DNA of 64,000 nucleotides from CAVOGJ01 sp963700865 (lineage in GTDB: Bacteria > Planctomycetota > Planctomycetia > Pirellulales > Pirellulaceae): the NCBI GenBank assembly GCA_963700865.1, contig CAVOZC010000009.1, positions 1 to 64,000 on the forward strand. The letters run 5' to 3'. The position numbers and the translations under genes are program-made. The notes below the pieces were generated by a model. It saw only the letters and a list, made by a program, of their open reading frames with translations. It ran no database searches and was not told the origin of the DNA. Positions 59,313-64,000 of the stretch are shown piece by piece. How positions within the stretch are numbered: position 1 is the stretch's first letter; each line of letters starts with the position of its first letter.

Positions 59313-60588
59313 CTATCGTGAGCTATAAACGTCCTGCAGACTCGACAGATTCGAATCATGCAATAAACGATCGCAAACGGCCAACGCGCTCTTCACGCCG
59401 TCCTCGTGAAAGCCGTTGCCCCAATAGGCTCCGCAAAAAGACGAGCGATTGGGACCGATCAACAGGGAGTGCTGCTCTTGAGCCGCCGCGCGACCTGCAC
59501 CAAAAACCGGATGGGCATATTCCATGCGTCGCAGGATCCGCTTCGGATTGATCATTGATTCACCATTCAATGTGACGCAAAACTGGTCTTCGCAATCGAG
59601 TCCCTGTAGGATGTTCATGGAATATGTTACCAATGTCTTGCCCGTGGATCGTTTCGGGATGCGATAATTCCAACTCGCCCAGGCTCGTTGCTTGTGGGGC
59701 AGCAACGACCAATCGGTGTGCAGAATCGCCTCGTTCTTCTCATAGGGAAAAGCGCTCAGCAACTGACGCTCCCGCTGCGTGGCCTGATCGCTCAGAATTC
59801 GCAATGCCTGATCGCTGTGGCAGGCGAATACTACATGATCGAAGTCCTCAGTCCACCGCCTGGTGCGTACGGTGACACGGTTGTCGTGCCGTTTCACGCC
59901 CAGGACAGGGCAATCCAGGTGGGTTCTCATCGACGAGCTCAGCCAACATCGCCTGGATATAGTTCCTTGATCCACCACAAACGACCCGCCACTGCGGGCG
60001 GTCACGAAGGCTGAGCAACCCGTGGTTGCGATAGAACTCGATAATAAACTTCATCGGGAACTGGCCTATTTTTCCCTCCGGACACGACCAGATGGCTGAT
60101 GCCATGGGATAAAAGTATCGCTGCACAAAATGCTCGCCGAAACGACGCTGACGGAAGTACTCATCCACGCTCATCGTGTCCGAAATGCCTTCCATCACGG
60201 CGTGCCGATTGAAGCGCAAGATATCTTTCACAAAACCGTAAAAAGCAAGACTGGCCAGATTTCGACGTTGGGCAAACATCCCATTCAAGTCACCGCCCCG
60301 GTACTCGAACCCCGTGCGGTCGCAACGGACGCTGAAAGACATGCTCGTCGGCTGAGAAGCAATTTGCAATTCATCAAGCAGACGGCAAAAGCTGGGGTAG
60401 GTGCGGTTGTTGAATACGATGAAGCCAGTGTCGATCGCGTACGTCGATCCGCCGACGGTCACGTCCACCGTGTTGGTATGGCCACCCAGGTAATGCTCCG
60501 CCTCGATCAAGTCCACTTCGTGGTGCTTCGATAGCACGTACGCTGAAGTCAGGCCCGAGATCCCGGCACCAATGATTGCAATTTTCAC
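59313..60588 (-). CDS. FAD-dependent amine-oxidase-like protein (COG2907 type), frame break
   Basis: About 424 aa when repaired, GTG start (VKIAIIGAGISGL). The FAD site is GAGISGLTSAYVLSKHHEVDLIEAEHYLGGHTNTV. The middle has the pattern TGFIVFNNRTYPSFCRLLDEL and FPMKFIIEFYRNHGLLSL; the end has GAYWGNGFHEDGVKSAL. The frame breaks in GGG at 59921-59923 (plus strand): skipping one base joins LAELVDEN to HLDCPVLGVKR. Such proteins head lipid-modification clusters with DUF1365 and CFA; a desaturase or reductase step on the fatty chain is an inference. First gene of the cluster; the divergent region to 60828 should hold its promoter. Confidence 0.86.
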
Positions 60589-60828
60589 GGAAACAGCCGC
60601 TGAGTGAATACTGACGTGCCTTCGCGGAATAGAAAATAACCGCACTTGCGGCGAAGCCATTAACCATGGCGGACAATTCGCCAAAAGCCCCTAAACTGCC
60701 TGCGCCCCTTGACCGTTATCAACTCCCTGGTGGTTACAGGTCGACTCAGACGACCAACCGCTTGAGTCGCCATGCCGTTTCATTCGATACCCACGCCATA
60801 GTCCTCGTCATTGGAAAGCACCGGAACC

Positions 60829-61873
60829 ATGGTCGTCAAGAAGTCGTCTTGCGCCGAAATGCCACCGATCCCGCTTGGCAATCGCTTTGCGGATCGGAAT
60901 GTGTCTGTTTCGCGGGCGAAGCGACTTGCACCGGTCCGGGCCAACTACCGTGCGCCGCGTCTGGCGGTTTCCACCGCACAGCCGCGATTGGCGTACTCAC
61001 GAAAACCTCTGTTGGTCATCTTGCTCAGCTTTCTCGGCCTGATCGCTTTGCAGTCCTGGCACGATTCGCCGAAACCGCTCGCACCCTTTGAGATGCTCGA
61101 GCTTGCCGGGAATCCATGGTTTCAGGATGACGAAACGGCGGCCCGCGAGCAGGCGGGCCCTGACTGCGCCTCCCGCACCGCCGATCGCGCCGCCGAGTGG
61201 TGCGGTTTTGCTGCTTGAGGGCCGCGCGAACGCGGGAAAACGACTTGGTTCGCTCCCCTCTGCAACGCCGCAGGTTGCCGCTCCCGACGAGCAAATTCGC
61301 AAGCATGTCGAGGGAGCATCCATTCCCGCAGTTGGGCCGGCCGAGGATGGAATCGCCGCTCGATCCGCAGTGGGACCGCTGGATATTTGGTTAAACCAAA
61401 CGACCGCTGCCGACGAATCACCCGCCGCGCCGCCGCGGAAGGACCCGATCGAGGGCGAGCAAAATACGGATAGGGAGGCCAGCGATGCGTTCTTGGCGGT
61501 GCCTCAGCCTCCAAATGAGGGGCGTGCCCGACCGACGGAGCCAAAGCCACCGACCTTAGCCGATCCACGTACGCGCGCTCTCGCCGTGCCCGATTTTACG
61601 CTGATGGACTCGTCGGATGATGAAGCCGGCTTTGAGGATTCGTCGCTCCTGCCGTTCACTCGGCAACTGTTGGAGCAGACCGAGCGGGCTCGGCAAATTC
61701 ACGGCCGGCAAGCGCTGCCGCGAGCGAACGCGGGTGATGCGACGCGATGGACCGGAGTCGAACGCTGGGATCCGTTGCCCGTGGGCGTTCCGAATTTCCG
61801 CCCTGATTCTCCCTGGCATCCGCCGCAACCGGGCTGGCACTCGGGCCCCGCCGCGATGCGTCCAGTTCGCTGA
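60829..61873 (+). CDS. Membrane-anchored proline-rich protein, frame break
   Basis: About 347 aa when repaired. A basic cytoplasmic stretch of some 60 residues leads to one membrane helix (LLVILLSFLGLIALQSW), then FEMLELAGNPWFQDDE and a long Pro/Ala-rich region (TAPPAPPIAPPSG; PPNEGRARPTEPKPPT), and a last conserved-looking part SLLPFTRQLLEQTERARQIHGR. The frame breaks somewhere in 61140-61200, joining REQAGP to APPAPPIAPPSG; one base is extra or two missing. I know no family. Start could be the TTG at 60811. Divergent from the lipid cluster. Confidence 0.5.
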
Positions 61874-61904
61874 TCCGAATCACACAGGTCCCGAAGAGGT
61901 TGCG

Positions 61905-62453
61905 ATGCATATTGTCGTTGTTTGTGGAACCAATCGCGCAGCTGCGATTTCTCGAAAGCTCACCGCGATTGTCGCTGAGTGCTACCGGCCATTGGTGTCA
62001 TCCGTGGATATCCTGGATATGGCCGAGCTGCCGATGGAGACGCTGTTGGCATCGGCGTACGAAACGAAGCCTGCGGCGACCGAGAAGATGGTGGCTAGAT
62101 TCTTGCGCGCCGACGGCGTCGTCTTTATTGTGCCCGAATACAATGGCAGTTACCCGGGCGTTTTGAAGCTGTTCGTCGACATGTTGCCCTTTCCGGAGGG
62201 ATTTGATGCCCGGCCCTGCGCCTTCGTCGGACTTGCCGCCGGCCAGTTTCGCAGCCTCCGCGCGGTCGAGCACTTTCAACAAGTCGCCGCATACCGCAAT
62301 GCCCACCTGTTCCCACGGCGCGTCTTCATTGGCGACAGTTTCAAACAGTTCGATGAACAAGGCCAGTTAATCGACGCCGAATTGCATACGCGGATTTGCG
62401 ATCAAGCGAACGGCTTCTGCAAGTTCGTGGCTTCGATCAAGGCGATGCCGTAG
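61905..62453 (+). CDS. NAD(P)H-dependent FMN reductase
   Basis: 182 aa. The flavodoxin-like flavin reductase fold is shown by VVCGTNRAAAISRKLTAIV (FMN phosphate loop), VDILDMAELP and, at the isoalloxazine site, FIVPEYNGSYPGVLKLFVDMLP. Such proteins reduce FMN, quinones, chromate or azo dyes. AGAGG six bases upstream supports the ATG at 61905. It follows the Pro-rich gene by 31 bases; whether they share a role is unclear. Confidence 0.88.
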   Translation: MHIVVVCGTNRAAAISRKLTAIVAECYRPLVSSVDILDMAELPMETLLASAYETKPAATEKMVARFLRADGVVFIVPEYNGSYPGVLKLFVDMLPFPEGFDARPCAFVGLAAGQFRSLRAVEHFQQVAAYRNAHLFPRRVFIGDSFKQFDEQGQLIDAELHTRICDQANGFCKFVASIKAMP

Positions 62454-62656
62454 CTTCGCCCTTGGGCGAATCGCGGTTATTCTTGGGTAGTGCTGGTTGG
62501 GCCCCATGTCGCCGGATCGCTCCGCGATCCTGACCATTACCATCGCCGCTACCCCTGACGCGTGTCCCGGATAATACTTGAAACGTCAGCTGAATCATTT
62601 CTGCTGTCTAACCTGATCGCAGACCGATCACCGACCAAGAACATCCAGAAGGTAAT

Positions 62657-63708
62657 ATGTGTTCCATGCCCACACACCCTCCTCCCCAACCCTTTGGCCA
62701 GACCTGTGACGGAGTTGCCGCACACCGCTATACGCTCACCAATCGTCACGGTTTGCGCGTCGATGTGAGCGATTTGGGTTGCACGATCGTCTCGATACTC
62801 GTCCCCGATCGAGCCGGAACGGTCGCGGACGTTGTGTTGGGATACCATTCCGCCGCCGAGTACGGCGCAGCCCGCACTATTTGGGGTGCCTGGTGGGCCG
62901 ATACGCCAATCGCATCGCCCATGGCCGATTCGCCCTTGAGGGTGTTGAGTACAAACTTGCCTGCAACAATGGGCCGCATCACCTGCACGGTGGCAATCGT
63001 GGCTGGAACTCGCAGGTCTGGCAGGTGAGTGAGATCACGTCGTCACGAATCTGCTTGACCCACGCCAGTCCCGACGGGGATGAAGGCTACCCGGGCCACG
63101 TCACGGCGAGTTGCACGTATTGGCTTTCGGACGAAGGTGAATTGAGCATGCACTACACCGCCACCACCGACAAGCCGACGGTTGTGAACCTCACAAATCA
63201 TTCCTATTTCAATCTCGCGGGTCATGAGAGTGGTCCGGTCGACGTGCAATTCTTGCAAGTCCTGGCCGACCGCTACACTCCCACCGATGAAACTCAAATT
63301 CCGACCGGCGAGATACGCAAGGTCGTCGGGACGCCGTACGATTTTACGACGCCAAAACCGATTGGCCGTGATCTCGACGCACAGGACGATTCGCTACAAC
63401 GTTGCCGCGGCTATGACCACAATTTCATCCTGTCCAAGTCGTCAACGTTGCGTCTGGCCGCCATCGCGCATGATCCGGCGAGCGGTCGGTTCCTCGAGGT
63501 CCGCACCACGGAACCCGGAATTCAGCTGTATACCGCCAATTGGCTCGACGAGTCGGGTAAGGCACCCTATCAGGCGCACCATGGCTTTTGCCTCGAGACC
63601 CAGCATTTTCCAGACTCGCCCAACCAACCGGCCTTTCCAACGACTGTGCTGCGGCCCGGGGAAAGTTACAATAGCAGCACCACATTCAAATTTGGCTGCC
63701 AACCATGA
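62657..63708 (+). CDS. galM: Aldose 1-epimerase (mutarotase), frame break
   Basis: About 350 aa when repaired. It interconverts alpha and beta anomers of sugars. Motifs: LGCTIVSILVPDRAG, GRYANRIAHGRF, HHLHGGNRGWNSQ with the first catalytic His, VNLTNHSYFNLAGH with the second His, and HHGFCLETQHFPDSPNQP with the catalytic Glu. One base is missing near 62877: AAR continues YLGCLVGRYANR only in the next frame. AGAAGG lies four bases before the ATG at 62657; the protein is not preceded by a signal peptide. About 200 bases after the FMN reductase. Confidence 0.9.
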
Positions 63709-63740
63709 TGCGGCGTGAGGATGTGGGGTGCTGACTCCTC

Positions 63741-64000
63741 ATGTTCCAGCGGGTGCGACGTGCCATGACCATGCGATTTGCTCTCCATCCTCGCCCGTGG
63801 GTGTTTCGGGGATGGTGTCTGTTGTTTCTCCTGCCACTGTGCACCGAAGCGGACCATCTGAAGCAACTTCAGACGTCGGCGATCGTTGATGGACGCTCGA
63901 CCGCGGCACATTGGGGCTGGCGGAATGATGTTTACACGCACTGGTCGACGCATTCGAATCGTTTGATCCCGGTTTACACCTATGGGACGTTGAACGCTGG
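63741..64000 (+). CDS. Start of a secreted protein, cut by the window edge
   Basis: 86 codons before the end. MFQRVRRAMTMRFALHPRPWVFRGW and LLFLLPLCTEA form a signal peptide (an internal ATG at 63771 may be the true start). The mature start is DHLKQLQTSAIVDGR, then AHWGWRNDVYTHWSTHSNRLIPVYTYG. From memory this HSNRLIPVYT pattern occurs at the N-terminus of planctomycete alkaline-phosphatase-like proteins, but too little is present to be sure. Confidence 0.5.
   Translation, partial: MFQRVRRAMTMRFALHPRPWVFRGWCLLFLLPLCTEADHLKQLQTSAIVDGRSTAAHWGWRNDVYTHWSTHSNRLIPVYTYGTLNA

Noticed and set aside
1..64000. tRNA, rRNA and riboswitch search by eye
   Set aside because: TTCGA-like strings were seen only inside coding sequence, for example near 11150, and no cloverleaf could be drawn.

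Overview
The window looks like chromosomal DNA of a planctomycete, most likely of the Pirellulales (inference). The supporting genes are a DUF1559 protein with a prepilin-type N-terminus, two PEP-CTERM proteins, a Ser/Thr kinase fused to RDD membrane domains, TadE/TadG-like pseudopilins, and many long bodiless intergenic stretches in GC-rich DNA. I see no rRNA, tRNA, insertion sequence, prophage or CRISPR array. Nearly everything is core or semi-core metabolism.

Layout. 0-5 kb: a secreted CBM9-GH13 amylase and an SF1 helicase, both on the minus strand. 5-11.5 kb, plus strand: a FAD/Fe-S glycolate- or lactate-type oxidase, then moaD, moaE, moaA and a cysteine desulfurase (molybdopterin synthesis), then a YkgJ-type protein. 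11.5-16 kb, minus: an ABC permease fused to an M1 peptidase, with its ATPase. 16.7-20 kb, plus: HU behind a clear promoter, a small lipoprotein, pyrD, trpS, acpS. 20-22.8 kb, minus: TadE, VWA-TadG, TadE and a HAMP-like membrane protein. 23-30.5 kb: a HugZ-like flavin-fold protein, pyruvate carboxylase, and a tandem kinase-RDD/pseudokinase-RDD protein. 31-38.7 kb: a PEP-CTERM protein with a strong terminator, a TPR protein, a tiny zinc-ribbon-like protein, a U32 hydroxylase-type protein and a TPR-PrsW fusion. 38.7-45.2 kb: an S9 peptidase, a Cys-rich secreted protein, a repeat-rich non-coding zone, a second PEP-CTERM protein and YihY. 45.3-54 kb: sugar metabolism (xylulokinase-like, 6-phosphogluconolactonase, and an AKR-MDR-SDR operon) with GT2, PfpI and DUF1559 genes. 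54-60.6 kb, minus: PilZ and DUF4347-like proteins, then a tight lipid-modification cluster (FAD amine oxidase, DUF1365, CFA synthase, DUF1295, a second CFA/CNMT-like methyltransferase). 60.8-64 kb: a Pro-rich anchored protein, an FMN reductase, aldose 1-epimerase, and the start of a secreted protein cut by the window edge.

A dominant feature is that about sixteen sites in a dozen otherwise well-conserved genes carry one-base frame breaks. About twelve of them read best as one extra base, and they share no motif. I interpret most of them as sequencing or assembly errors, so I annotate the affected genes as single CDS and state the break position. Lengths given for them assume the break is repaired.

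Biological points of most interest: the kinase-RDD-pseudokinase-RDD architecture, a DUF4347-like cytosolic protein that has lost the His/Cys residues typical of the family and overlaps a PilZ gene, the five-gene lipid-modification cluster with two different methyltransferases, an AcpS with both metal-ligand positions changed, and a dispersed palindromic repeat family that includes a 93-bp tandem.
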